Shown here: positions 16,996-25,935 of the stretch, in pieces
Position numbering within the stretch: the first letter of the stretch is position 1
Layout: each line of letters starts with the position of its first letter
From: CBDAPE01 sp965198325
Lineage (GTDB): Bacteria; Pseudomonadota; Alphaproteobacteria; UBA828; JAPUJA01
Direction of reading: 5' to 3'
DNA: 64,000 nucleotides
Assembly (NCBI GenBank): GCA_965198325.1
Contig: CBDAPE010000019.1
Span: forward strand, 310,001-374,000
Notes under the pieces: generated by a model
Told to the model about the DNA's origin: nothing
Database searches by the model: none
The model's input: only the letters and a program-made list of their open reading frames with translations
Program-made: the position numbers and the translations under genes

Positions 16996-18414
16996 ATGAG
17001 CACTCGGAAGCAAGCGCGCAAATCCCCGGCAGCGCCGGCGTCCGATGCCGTCACCGGGTTGATCGCGGCACAACCTGCAGACCGCGCCCTGCTCCAGGAT
17101 TTCTATCGCTCGGCAGATATCTTCGAGCGCGACATCGAGCGGATATTCCTGCGCCGCTGGCTTCTGGTCGGCCACACGAGCCAGATTCCTGCGCCGGGTG
17201 ATTACCGGGTGATCGATCTCGCGGCCGAGTCCGTAATCATCGTGCGCGGCAAGGACGGTGAAATCCGCGCGTTACTCAATGTCTGCCGCCATCGAGGCTC
17301 CCATGTCTGCTATGAGAAGGAAGGCCATGTGGTCCGCTTCGTCTGCCCTTATCACGCGTGGACCTATGATCTCGACGGCGCCTTGCGGGCCGCGCGTCAT
17401 ACCGGCGATGACTTCGAAAAGGCGAATTTCCGCCTCAAGCAGATCCACGCGCGGGTGATCGACGGCATGATCTTCATATGCTTTGCCGACGAGCCACCCG
17501 ACTTGACCAATGTCGAGCGCACCCTCCACGCGTCGCTTGGGCGTTACGGTTGGGCGGACGCGCGCGTCGCCCATCGGGAGACCTTCACCATGGCGGCCAA
17601 CTGGAAGCACGCGATCGAAAACTATCTCGAATGTTATCATTGCGCCCCGGCCCACCCCGAATATGCCCGGCTTCACAACAACGAACAGCTGCGCGAAACG
17701 GATGTCGAATCCACGAGCACGCTAGCCAAGCGGGCCTGGACCCAAGGGATCGCCATCGAGGACCGGGACAGTTGGATGCTCGACCCGTTCGAGCCGGCTG
17801 AAGATGTCTTCTGTCTCCGGGTTGGCCTCTACGACAAGGCCGTGACCGGCAGCGAGGACGGCTCGCCCGTCGCACCCCTGATGGGCGATTTCACCGATTA
17901 CGACGGTGGCGCGACGTTCGTTCATGTCGGGCCGGCAAGCTTCTTTCTCGCCTATGCGGATCACGGAATTTGCTACCGCTTTGCGCCGTGCACCGTCGAC
18001 ACCACGGACCTCGAGGTGCTCTGGCTTGTTCGGGCCGACGCCGAAGAGGGTCGCGACTTCGACCGGAGCGCACTCAGCTGGTTGTGGCAGGTCACCAGCG
18101 AGGAAGGCAAATTGATCGTCGAGAATAATCAACGCGGCGTGAATTCGCGCTTCTACACACCCGGGCCCTACACGCCTCAGGAGCCCCGGGCCAAGCGGTT
18201 CACGGCCTGGTATCTAGGCCGGATCGCCTGGAAGGACGAAAGCCATGTCGAAGATCGCCGCACACGGCGGAGCGTCCAGCGATCCCATCGCCTGCCTGAT
18301 CGCGGCGCAACCGCAGGGACGCGCTCTGCTCCAGAAATTTTATACCGATCCGGCTATCTTCGAGCGCGACATCGAGCGGGTTCACATGCGCCACTGGCTC
18401 TGCATCGGCCATGA
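16996..18414 (+). CDS. Rieske oxygenase alpha subunit, quaternary-amine type (copy 2), with run-on C terminus
   Basis: The Rieske ligands CRHRGSH and CPYHAWTYD and the iron site ENYLECYHCAPAHPEY are intact, with the bridging Glu. By comparison with its paralogues the protein should end near AWYLGRIA (residue 411). There the codon is TGG at 18229-18231 where a TGA or TAG would be expected. Translation runs on for 61 more residues, overlapping the next Rieske gene by 170 bases in another frame. An AAGGA site just after the lost stop would serve the next gene. This looks like a stop-loss mutation. ATG 16996 follows a CACGGGAG site; the open frame upstream to 16828 is not family-like. Confidence 0.85.
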   Translation: MSTRKQARKSPAAPASDAVTGLIAAQPADRALLQDFYRSADIFERDIERIFLRRWLLVGHTSQIPAPGDYRVIDLAAESVIIVRGKDGEIRALLNVCRHRGSHVCYEKEGHVVRFVCPYHAWTYDLDGALRAARHTGDDFEKANFRLKQIHARVIDGMIFICFADEPPDLTNVERTLHASLGRYGWADARVAHRETFTMAANWKHAIENYLECYHCAPAHPEYARLHNNEQLRETDVESTSTLAKRAWTQGIAIEDRDSWMLDPFEPAEDVFCLRVGLYDKAVTGSEDGSPVAPLMGDFTDYDGGATFVHVGPASFFLAYADHGICYRFAPCTVDTTDLEVLWLVRADAEEGRDFDRSALSWLWQVTSEEGKLIVENNQRGVNSRFYTPGPYTPQEPRAKRFTAWYLGRIAWKDESHVEDRRTRRSVQRSHRLPDRGATAGTRSAPEILYRSGYLRARHRAGSHAPLALHRP

Positions 18415-19467
18415 GAGCCGGGTGCCCGATCCCGGCGACTACGTCGTGTTCGACGTCGCGAGAGAGTCGGTCATCGTAATTCGCGGAAGGATGGTGAGCT
18501 TCGAGCCTTGATCAACGTCTGCCGCCATCGGGGCTCGCACGTCTGTTACGAGAAGTCCGGCAACGCCAACCTCTTGGTCTGCCCCTATCACGCCTGGTCC
18601 TACGACCTCGACGGGTCCCTGCGCAGTGCGCGGCATATGGGAAAAACCCTCGACAAGGCGAAGTTCGGCCTCAAGCGGATTCACGTGCGCGTTCTCGAGG
18701 GTCTCGTCTTCGTCTGCTTCGCCGACGAACCGCCGACGCTGGATAGTGCCGAACGGACGTTGCGCGCCTCGCTCGGCCGCTACGGCTGAGGCGATGCGAA
18801 ACTCGCCCATCGCGCCGTCTATTCGGTCGACGCGAATTGGAAGCTGGTGACCGAGAACTACATGGAGTGCTACCACTGCACCCCGGCGCATCCCGAGTTT
18901 TCCCGCTTCCATGCGACCGACAAACCTCATGAAGAGACCGGGGAGCTGCGCGCGGCGGCGCATGATCGGGCTTGCGCCATGGGAATCGACATCCCGGCGG
19001 TCGATCACTGGGCGCAATCCAGCGGGAGCCGAGAGGAGGGCGTGGACTGCTACCACGATGCCACTTATCCCGGATATGTCACCGGCAGCAGGGACGGTCA
19101 GGCCGTAGCTCACCTGATGGGCGACTTTACCGATTACGACCATGGCTTTTCCTATGTCGACGTGGGGCCGGCGAGCTTCTTTCTCGCCTATCCCGATCAC
19201 GGCGTGGTCTATCTCTTCATTCCCCGCGAAGCCCAGAAGACCGACATGGAGATGCTCTGGCTGGTCGCCAAAGACGCCGAGGAGGGCAAGGACTACGAGT
19301 GTGACGCGTTGACCTGGCTGTGGGACGTAACCAGCATCGCAGACAAGAAAATCATCGACTTCAACCAGAAAGGGGTGAACTCGCGCTTCTACGAGCCCGG
19401 CCCCTACACCCCGATGGAAGCCCCCGCGCGCCGCTTCGTCACCTGGTATCTCGAAGAAATCGGCTGA
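18245..19467 (+). pseudogene. Rieske oxygenase alpha subunit (copy 3), frameshift plus nonsense
   Basis: This paralogue of the gene before it is broken twice. From ATG 18245 the frame runs through ERDIERVHMRHWLCIGHESR and then shifts: near 18488 the sequence lacks one base in the expected R-G-K-D-G-E-L-R stretch, and the first frame stops at 18511. The correct frame carries CRHRGSH and CPYHAWSYD but meets TGA at 18787-18789 in SLGRYG-stop-GDAKLAHR, where copy 2 has Trp. After that it stays open to 19467 with ENYMECYHCTPAHPEF. Selenocysteine at the TGA is unlikely, since the aligned residue is Trp. Either a recent pseudogene or two base errors. Confidence 0.85.
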
Positions 19468-20184
19468 CGGCGTGCGAACCGGACTGGCGCGCGACTAGCG
19501 CCAGGTCACGGGCGCGGTGAAACGATAGCCGACTGTCCGGATCGTCTGGATCAGCTTCGGGCGCCGGGAGTCGACCTCGATCTTGCGCCGCAGCCAGCCG
19601 ATCTGTACGTCGACGCCACGGTCCTCATGCCCCCATTCGCGCCCCTGGAGCAGCCCCTGCAGCTGGTCCCGGCCGAGCGCCTCGCCGGTCTGCTCGACGA
19701 GCGCCGAGAGCAAAATAAATTCGCCCGTTGTGAGAGCCACCTCGTCGCCCTCGGCCAGTTGCAGGGTTCTGGCCTCGGTATCGAAAATCCAGCGATCGAA
19801 AAGCGCGGTTCGGGCTTTGTGCCTCGGCGCTTCGCTCGGAGTTCGGCGCAAGACGCTGCGCACGCGCGCGAGCAATTCGCGCAGGACGACAGGCTTCACG
19901 AGGTAATCGTCGGCGCCGATCTCGAGCCCGGCGACCCGATCGACCGCCTCACCCTGCCCCGACACCATGATGATCCCGAGGCCGTCGCGTCCCTGTAGCT
20001 CGCGCGCCAGCGTCAGGCCATCGTCGCCGGGCATCACCACGTCCAGGATAACGAGATCGACAGGATTCTCGGAAAGGTGGTGCCACATCGCGTCGCCGTC
20101 CGCTGCGACACTCACCGTATAGCCCTGTTCCGTGAGGTATTCTTGCAACAGCTCCCGCATGTCGGAATCGTCGTCTACGACTAG

Positions 20185-21028
20185 GGTCCGGACCCATTAA
20201 GGGGATTCCCAAAGCGGGGCTGGCATGATTCATTGTTTCCAGCGAGGAGGCGATGGAAATGTCGGATTTCTTTTGGTTTTCGGATGCGCAATGGGCTCGG
20301 ATCGCTTCGCTTTTGCCGACGGATACGCGCGGCATGGCGCGCGTTGACGATCGCCGGGTGCTGAGCGGGATCGTCCATGCCCTGAGGAATGGCGGGCGCT
20401 GGGCCGACTGTCCGCGTGAAGTCTACGGACCGAAGAAGACGCTCTACAACCGCTTTGTACGCTGGGCGGAGCGCGGCATCTGGGAACGGATATTCAGCGC
20501 GCTGGCGGGCGGCGAAGACGCCCCCGACCGGCTGTTCATCGATTCAACCTGCATCAAGGTTCATCGCTGCGCCGGCGGCGGAAAAGGGGGGCCTTGGCCC
20601 ATGGCATCGGCCGCACCAAGGGGGGCCGCAACACCAAGCTCCACGCTGTCTGCGATGCGAAAGGCAGGCCCCTCGTCCTGCTCCTGACACCAGGAAACGT
20701 CCATGATTGCAAGCTCGCCCAGCGCTGTATCGAAGCCATGCCGCCCGCCGCCGAACTCGTCGCCGACAAGGGCGATGACAGCAAAGCCCTGCGCGACTGG
20801 CTGGCAGAACGCGGAACCACGGCCGTCATCCCACCGCGCAAGAACCGCAAGGTCCAATACCATTATGACAAGACCGTCTACAGGCAGCGCAACATCATCG
20901 AGCGCATGTTTTGCCGCCTCAAGGACTGGCGCCGTATAGCCACCCGCTTCGACCGCAACATCAAAAACTTCATCGCAGCAATCGCCCTTGCCGCCGCCGT
21001 CATCTGGTGGCTGTAATGAGTCCGGACC
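20185..21028 (+). mobile_element. IS5-family insertion sequence inserted at CTAG
   Basis: The 844-base element has terminal inverted repeats: left GGTCCGGACCCATTA at 20185-20199, right TAATGAGTCCGGACC at 21014-21028, with 14 of 15 positions matching. CTAG flanks both ends (20181-20184 and 21029-21032), consistent with a short target duplication within CTAG. It carries one transposase in two frames. The insertion splits a response-regulator gene close to its start. Confidence 0.9.
20253..21016 (+). CDS. IS5-family transposase, two frames joined by a -1 shift
   Basis: Frame one starts at ATG 20253 behind GAGGAGG and encodes the N-terminal part (FFWFSDAQWARIASLLP, then NGGRWADCP and the DDE Asp in LFIDSTCIKVH). 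Frame two covers AHGIGRTKGGRNTKLHAV, VADKGDDSKALRDWLAE and the C-terminal RQRNIIERMFCRLKDWRR with the catalytic Glu. The frames meet at a run of four A and six G at 20582-20591, and a -1 shift there gives the normal family sequence G-G-K-G-G-A. Several IS5 subgroups are thought to make transposase by frameshifting at such runs. A simple indel is the alternative. The product would be about 254 residues. Confidence 0.82.
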
Positions 21029-21084
21029 CTAGGATATTATGGCTCATTGGGCTAACGTGATTGTCGTCAAAAAGGCCGGTTTAA

Positions 21085-22741
21085 ACCCGCATTTCCCAAG
21101 TGACCGCTTCGCCTGATGCCTGATTGGCACGATTCTGCTACAAGAATCACTGGCTTGAGGGTGTCGGAGGGCGGCTCGGATGCGGAACCCGGAGGGTGAA
21201 TCGGATCATGGGCCACTCCGGCCCCTTTTCGACCGCCGCCTGAAACTGGAGTTCCACGGATCGCAGGTGACCTCCGACGCGGGGTTGCTCGCTTATCGCG
21301 AACTGGACGACGCGCTCGGGCTGACCGCACTGGCGGGCGGCGTGCTCGCGGATAGCCGCACAGGCAGGAACGGCTGGCACGGCATCGTCAGTCTCCTTCG
21401 CCAGTCCGTCTATGGGCGTCTCGCCGGCTACGAGGATGTCAACGACGCCGACCGGCTCGGGCGTGATCCCGCGATGCGCTGGATCGTCGGCGGCAAGGCG
21501 GTCGAGCGCGGCGGGGCATCGACCAGCCAGATGGGGCGGTTCGAGACCGAGCTGCTGGCGAACAACGAGAACCTCGCGGCCCTTGCGGACCTGTCGGGGA
21601 CGTGGATCGACCGGGTTCACGACCACGATCCGCCGAGGCGCGTGGTGCTCGACATGGACAGCTCCGTCAGCCCGACATTCGGTGAGCAGGAGGGCACGGC
21701 CTATAACGGCCACTTCGGCTGCACCTGCTATCACCCGCTGTTCGTGTTCAACCAGTTCGGCGATCTGGAGCGTTGCGCGCTGCGCCCCGGCAACGTGCAC
21801 AGCGCCCACGGATGGCGTGATGTCCTGGTACCGGTGGTCGAACGTTACAAGGAACGAGCCATCCGCCTCTACTTCCGCGGCGATGCGGCCTTCGCCTCAC
21901 CGGAGATCTACGACTACCTCGAAGCCGAAGGCATGCTCTACGCCATCCGGCTGCCCGCCAACAAGGTGCTGCAAGAGAGCATCGCTCATCTCCTGAAGCG
22001 CCCCGTCGGCAGGCCGCCCAAGGACGTGCGCCGGTATCATGCCAGCTTCAGTTATCAGGCCGGAACCTGGGACAAGCCCCGCCGCATCGTCGCCAAGGTC
22101 GAGTGGCATCCGGGTGAGTTGTACCCGAGGGTCGGGTTCATAGTCACCAACCTGGGCCGCCCTGCCGAGCGGGTGGTCGCGTTCTACAATCAGCGCGGCA
22201 CGGCTGAGCACTGGATCAAGGAGGGCAAAAACGCGATCCGGTGGACACGCCTGTCGTGCCGCAGGTTCGACCACAATGCCGTTCGCCTCCAGCTTCACGC
22301 GCTCGCTTACAACCTCGGCAACTTCATGCGCACCCTCGCGCTGCCCGATGCCGTGAAACAGTGGTCACTGACCAGCCTGCGAGAGAAGCTCATCAAGATC
22401 GGAGCGAAGATCGTGCGCCACGGGCGCTACGTCACGTTCCAGATGGCCGAGGTTGTCATTCCTCGTGACCTGTTCGCCGACATCCTGCGCCGTATCGACC
22501 GGCTCAGGCCGCCGCCAGCCCCGGCATGAGCGACGGCACCCCGTTCCTTCGCGTCGCCGCCGACAGGATCGGTGCGCCCGGATCGCCGGCAAAAATGCCA
22601 TTCCGCGCCACCAACGCCGCCAATTGGTCCTCAATCATCCGGCTCGCCGCGAAGATGGCTGTCATTCGAAGGCAAATTGCACGTCGAGCGGTGTCGAGCC
22701 ACACTCAACGGGCTGGGAGGGTTCCATATGGGGAATCCCGG
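21085..22741 (+). mobile_element. IS1380-family insertion sequence, copy 1
   Basis: The element is 1657 bases, bounded by TTAA on both sides (21081-21084 and 22742-22745). Ends are imperfect inverted repeats: CCCGCATTTCCC at the left and, on the reverse strand, CCGGGATTCCCC at the right. It contains one transposase gene. It differs from copy 2 at only about four positions that I can find, all in the first base or the 3' noncoding end, so the two are recent duplicates. Confidence 0.9.
21180..22529 (+). CDS. IS1380-family transposase (copy 1)
   Basis: The 449-residue protein has the DDE-type IS1380 pattern: KLEFHGSQVTSDAGLLAYREL at the N terminus, VVLDMDSSVSPTFGEQEG with the first Asp, YFRGDAAFASPEIYDYLE with the second, and the C-terminal AEHWIKEGKNAIRWTRLSC with the Glu. 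It catalyses cut-and-paste or replicative movement of the element. The reading frame is intact, so the element may be active. The protein is identical to that of copy 2. Confidence 0.95.
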   Translation: MRNPEGESDHGPLRPLFDRRLKLEFHGSQVTSDAGLLAYRELDDALGLTALAGGVLADSRTGRNGWHGIVSLLRQSVYGRLAGYEDVNDADRLGRDPAMRWIVGGKAVERGGASTSQMGRFETELLANNENLAALADLSGTWIDRVHDHDPPRRVVLDMDSSVSPTFGEQEGTAYNGHFGCTCYHPLFVFNQFGDLERCALRPGNVHSAHGWRDVLVPVVERYKERAIRLYFRGDAAFASPEIYDYLEAEGMLYAIRLPANKVLQESIAHLLKRPVGRPPKDVRRYHASFSYQAGTWDKPRRIVAKVEWHPGELYPRVGFIVTNLGRPAERVVAFYNQRGTAEHWIKEGKNAIRWTRLSCRRFDHNAVRLQLHALAYNLGNFMRTLALPDAVKQWSLTSLREKLIKIGAKIVRHGRYVTFQMAEVVIPRDLFADILRRIDRLRPPPAPA

Positions 22742-22745
22742 TTAA

Positions 22746-23032
22746 ATACGGACCGCAGACATCTCAGGGGATCTCAGTAAAAAATTTCGGTAAATCTATA
22801 ATTATTTAGCCGTCAAACGTTTTGCATTCAATGAAACACTGAATATTTTCATAGCTCCCCGACGCAGTCGTTAAGATTGTAACGATCCGTTACGAATTTT
22901 ACCAATTCCCATCTAGTGTAAGGGTGCCCGGACGCGTTAGGACGTAGTCGTAAGATTACCGAGATTTTCTTTTTTAGAGAGAATGTTGCTAGAGCGCATC
23001 GATCGCCATCGAGTCCCCGGGAGTCAGACTAG
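22746..23032. other. AT-rich intergenic segment with repeats, between IS copy 1 and a short ORF
   Basis: No gene is seen here. The segment is far richer in A and T than its surroundings and holds a perfect palindrome GTAACG-ATC-CGTTAC (22879-22893). Two imperfect direct repeats of the type GACG-(C/T)-AGTCG-TAAGATT lie at 22861 and 22941, one on each side of the palindrome. These may be operator or promoter elements for the ORF that starts at 23033, or for the response regulator, whose original upstream region this would be if the insertion elements were removed. Confidence 0.4.
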
Positions 23033-23354
23033 ATGAATGTCCTCTTGATCACCGCCGTGCCCCACCCCACCGAAACCCTGAAGAACGTCCTGCGGGGCGG
23101 ACTGCGCAAAGATAGCTGCACCGTGTTCGATCCGCGATGGGATGAGCTCATCGACGTCCGCCCCTATGATCTCGTCGCCATCGATGCCCGCTGGTGCCCG
23201 GACGGTCAAAACGTCGACGGCTTCCTCTGGCCGTCGGATGTGCTCGCGCCGATGATCTGGCTCGACTTTGGCGCCCTCGCCGGCGCGAGTGCCCCCCGTT
23301 GCCCACACCCATGCCGGCCGTTTCGGCAAAGAGATCAGCCGCCTGCACAGTTAA
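23033..23354 (+). pseudogene. short unknown ORF abutting IS1380 copy 2, possible frameshift
   Basis: From ATG 23033 the frame encodes NVLLITAVPHPTETLKN, VFDPRWDELIDVRPYDLV and LAPMIWLDFGALAG, which reads like real protein. It then runs through a six-C tract at 23292-23297. With one C fewer, the frame would continue as VAHTHAGRFGKEISRLHS and end at a TAA that is itself part of the TTAA target of the insertion element. Without the correction the frame runs into the element and stops at 23386. I do not recognise the family. It may be the remaining start of a longer gene rearranged during insertion. No signal peptide or membrane segment is visible. Confidence 0.4.
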
Positions 23355-25011
23355 GCCCGCATTTCCCAAGTGACCGCTTCGCCTGATGCCTGATTGGCAC
23401 GATTCTGCTACAAGAATCACTGGCTTGAGGGTGTCGGAGGGCGGCTCGGATGCGGAACCCGGAGGGTGAATCGGATCATGGGCCACTCCGGCCCCTTTTC
23501 GACCGCCGCCTGAAACTGGAGTTCCACGGATCGCAGGTGACCTCCGACGCGGGGTTGCTCGCTTATCGCGAACTGGACGACGCGCTCGGGCTGACCGCAC
23601 TGGCGGGCGGCGTGCTCGCGGATAGCCGCACAGGCAGGAACGGCTGGCACGGCATCGTCAGTCTCCTTCGCCAGTCCGTCTATGGGCGTCTCGCCGGCTA
23701 CGAGGATGTCAACGACGCCGACCGGCTCGGGCGTGATCCCGCGATGCGCTGGATCGTCGGCGGCAAGGCGGTCGAGCGCGGCGGGGCATCGACCAGCCAG
23801 ATGGGGCGGTTCGAGACCGAGCTGCTGGCGAACAACGAGAACCTCGCGGCCCTTGCGGACCTGTCGGGGACGTGGATCGACCGGGTTCACGACCACGATC
23901 CGCCGAGGCGCGTGGTGCTCGACATGGACAGCTCCGTCAGCCCGACATTCGGTGAGCAGGAGGGCACGGCCTATAACGGCCACTTCGGCTGCACCTGCTA
24001 TCACCCGCTGTTCGTGTTCAACCAGTTCGGCGATCTGGAGCGTTGCGCGCTGCGCCCCGGCAACGTGCACAGCGCCCACGGATGGCGTGATGTCCTGGTA
24101 CCGGTGGTCGAACGTTACAAGGAACGAGCCATCCGCCTCTACTTCCGCGGCGATGCGGCCTTCGCCTCACCGGAGATCTACGACTACCTCGAAGCCGAAG
24201 GCATGCTCTACGCCATCCGGCTGCCCGCCAACAAGGTGCTGCAAGAGAGCATCGCTCATCTCCTGAAGCGCCCCGTCGGCAGGCCGCCCAAGGACGTGCG
24301 CCGGTATCATGCCAGCTTCAGTTATCAGGCCGGAACCTGGGACAAGCCCCGCCGCATCGTCGCCAAGGTCGAGTGGCATCCGGGTGAGTTGTACCCGAGG
24401 GTCGGGTTCATAGTCACCAACCTGGGCCGCCCTGCCGAGCGGGTGGTCGCGTTCTACAATCAGCGCGGCACGGCTGAGCACTGGATCAAGGAGGGCAAAA
24501 ACGCGATCCGGTGGACACGCCTGTCGTGCCGCAGGTTCGACCACAATGCCGTTCGCCTCCAGCTTCACGCGCTCGCTTACAACCTCGGCAACTTCATGCG
24601 CACCCTCGCGCTGCCCGATGCCGTGAAACAGTGGTCACTGACCAGCCTGCGAGAGAAGCTCATCAAGATCGGAGCGAAGATCGTGCGCCACGGGCGCTAC
24701 GTCACGTTCCAGATGGCCGAGGTTGTCATTCCTCGTGACCTGTTCGCCGACATCCTGCGCCGTATCGACCGGCTCAGGCCGCCGCCAGCCCCGGCATGAG
24801 CGACGGCACCCCGTTCCTTCGCGTCGCCGCCGACAGGATCGGTGTGCCCGGATCGCCGGCAAAAATGCCATTCCGCGCCACCAACGCCGCCAATTGGTCC
24901 TCAATCATCCGGCTCGCCGCGAAGATGGCTGTCATTCGAAGGCAAATTGCACGTCGAGCGGTTTCGAGTCACACTCAACGGGCTGGGAGGGTTCCATATG
25001 GGGAATCCCGG
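23355..25011 (+). mobile_element. IS1380-family insertion sequence, copy 2
   Basis: Same 1657-base length and orientation as copy 1, bounded by TTAA at 23351-23354 and 25012-25015. The visible differences from copy 1 are the first base (G instead of A), T for C in the GGTGTGCCC stretch at 24844, and two changes near 24962-24969. It lies about 50 bases from the 3' end of the tRNA-Leu gene. Confidence 0.9.
23450..24799 (+). CDS. IS1380-family transposase (copy 2)
   Basis: The 449-residue protein is identical in sequence to the copy 1 transposase, with the same Asp, Asp and Glu regions (LDMDSSVSPTFG, YFRGDAAFASPE, HWIKEGKNAIRW). An intact frame and identity between the copies argue for recent movement. 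The two direct copies could recombine and delete the 2270 bases between equivalent points, taking the short ORF with them. Confidence 0.95.
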   Translation: MRNPEGESDHGPLRPLFDRRLKLEFHGSQVTSDAGLLAYRELDDALGLTALAGGVLADSRTGRNGWHGIVSLLRQSVYGRLAGYEDVNDADRLGRDPAMRWIVGGKAVERGGASTSQMGRFETELLANNENLAALADLSGTWIDRVHDHDPPRRVVLDMDSSVSPTFGEQEGTAYNGHFGCTCYHPLFVFNQFGDLERCALRPGNVHSAHGWRDVLVPVVERYKERAIRLYFRGDAAFASPEIYDYLEAEGMLYAIRLPANKVLQESIAHLLKRPVGRPPKDVRRYHASFSYQAGTWDKPRRIVAKVEWHPGELYPRVGFIVTNLGRPAERVVAFYNQRGTAEHWIKEGKNAIRWTRLSCRRFDHNAVRLQLHALAYNLGNFMRTLALPDAVKQWSLTSLREKLIKIGAKIVRHGRYVTFQMAEVVIPRDLFADILRRIDRLRPPPAPA

Positions 25012-25063
25012 TTAAGCCATCGCCCGCCACCGCAGACGGACCCCCTTTCAACATCTGAGAAGC

Positions 25064-25152
25064 TGGTGCCCGCACCTGGATTCGAACCAGGACGGCGCTT
25101 GCGCGCCAACGGATTTTAAGTCCGTTGTGTCTACCAATTCCACCATGCGGGC
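25064..25152 (-). tRNA. tRNA-Leu (anticodon UAA)
   Basis: On the reverse strand the cloverleaf starts GCCCGCA at 25152 and pairs with TGCGGGC before an encoded CCA (25064-25066). The anticodon loop is CTTAAAA, giving UAA, and there is a long variable arm (GGCGCGCAAGCGCC) as expected for class II tRNAs. The T loop is GGTTCGAATCC. Length is 86 bases plus CCA. Confidence 0.96.
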
Positions 25153-25167
25153 AACCCGGCGCACATC

Positions 25168-25935
25168 CTAGCGGGCCGCGTCGCTGTCCTCGACGGCGTC
25201 GCTCCCAAGCCGCTCAATCAGCGTAAGCAGGTCCGTCGCCGCGGCCGCGATCCGGCCCTCGTCGACACCGCGCAGGACGAGGCTCGTACCCAGCTTCTGA
25301 TCACGTACGAACGGATAGCTGCCGATCTCCAAATCGGGGTAGCGCTCCTGCAACAGGCCCAACTCCTCGGCGATCTCGCCCTCCGTCAGAAACGCGGCGA
25401 TAGAGCGCGCCTTGGTTGGTTGCCCGCCCGCGAGTTCGCCTTTGATGTTCTCGAACATGGCCTGCATGATTTTCGGCACGCCGGCGAAGACATAGACGTT
25501 CCCGATTTTGAAACCCGGCGCCTTGCTGATCGGATTATCGATCAGGCTCGCGCCCTCGGGCGTGTGGGCCATCCTGAGGCGCGCTTCGTTGAGTTGATCG
25601 TCCGTGTAGTGCTCCTTCATCCGGGCGACCGCCTCCGCGTTCAGGATGAGCGGGACCGAGAACGCCGCAGCGATGGACGCTGCTGTGATATCGTCGTGGG
25701 TCGGGCCGATCCCGCCGGTCGTAAAGACATAATCGTGGCCCGCGCGAAGCTCGTTGACCGCGGCGACAATCGGCTCTTTCAGGTCGGGTACAATGCGCAC
25801 TTCGCGCAACCGGATCCCCTGCTCGTTCAGCCGCATCCCGATATAGGTCAGGTTGGCGTCGGCCGTCCGCCCCGAGAGAATCTCATTACCGATGATCACG
25901 AGCGCGGCGGTAACGATGGCGGTCGAATCGGGCAT
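25168..25935 (-). CDS. molybdopterin-binding CinA-type (MoaB/MogA fold) protein
   Basis: The 255-residue protein has the N-terminal AALVIIGNEILSGRTADAN and the pterin-binding TTGGIGPTHDDIT, characteristic of the COG1058/CinA N-terminal domain. The C-terminal 90 residues resemble the linker domain of these proteins. No nicotinamide-nucleotide deamidase (CinA C-terminal) domain is present. Members have been linked to nucleotide pyrophosphatase activity, but a role here cannot be assigned. I chose ATG 25935 because conserved sequence starts about ten residues later, although the frame is open further upstream. It follows the tRNA-Leu region in the same direction. Confidence 0.82.
   Translation of the reverse strand: MPDSTAIVTAALVIIGNEILSGRTADANLTYIGMRLNEQGIRLREVRIVPDLKEPIVAAVNELRAGHDYVFTTGGIGPTHDDITAASIAAAFSVPLILNAEAVARMKEHYTDDQLNEARLRMAHTPEGASLIDNPISKAPGFKIGNVYVFAGVPKIMQAMFENIKGELAGGQPTKARSIAAFLTEGEIAEELGLLQERYPDLEIGSYPFVRDQKLGTSLVLRGVDEGRIAAAATDLLTLIERLGSDAVEDSDAAR

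Larger units (their letters stand above)
19495..21047 (-). pseudogene. OmpR-family response regulator interrupted by an IS5-type element
   Basis: Reading the reverse strand, ATG at 21047 gives M-S-H-N-I-L and then meets the insertion element at a CTAG. On the far side the frame resumes as LVVDDDSDMRELLQ and runs to a TAG at 19495. The reconstructed protein is about 236 residues. It has a receiver domain (acidic DDD, phospho-acceptor Asp in LVILDVVMPGDDG, Lys in DYLVKP) and a winged-helix output domain (TGEFILLSALVEQ, QIGWLRRKIEVD, IQTIRTVGYRF). The partner kinase is not in the window. An internal ATG at 20160 could give a receiver lacking its acidic pocket, so phosphorylation would fail. Confidence 0.88.

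Noticed and set aside
18787..18789. In-frame TGA in Rieske copy 3 as a selenocysteine codon
   Set aside because: The paralogue at 17 kb has Trp at this position, no Cys relatives are apparent, and no SECIS-like hairpin was found after it. The gene also has a frameshift, so nonsense mutation is simpler.
21085..25011. The two IS1380 copies as a composite transposon
   Set aside because: The segment between them holds only a short broken ORF, and each copy has its own TTAA on both sides, so independent insertions explain the arrangement.
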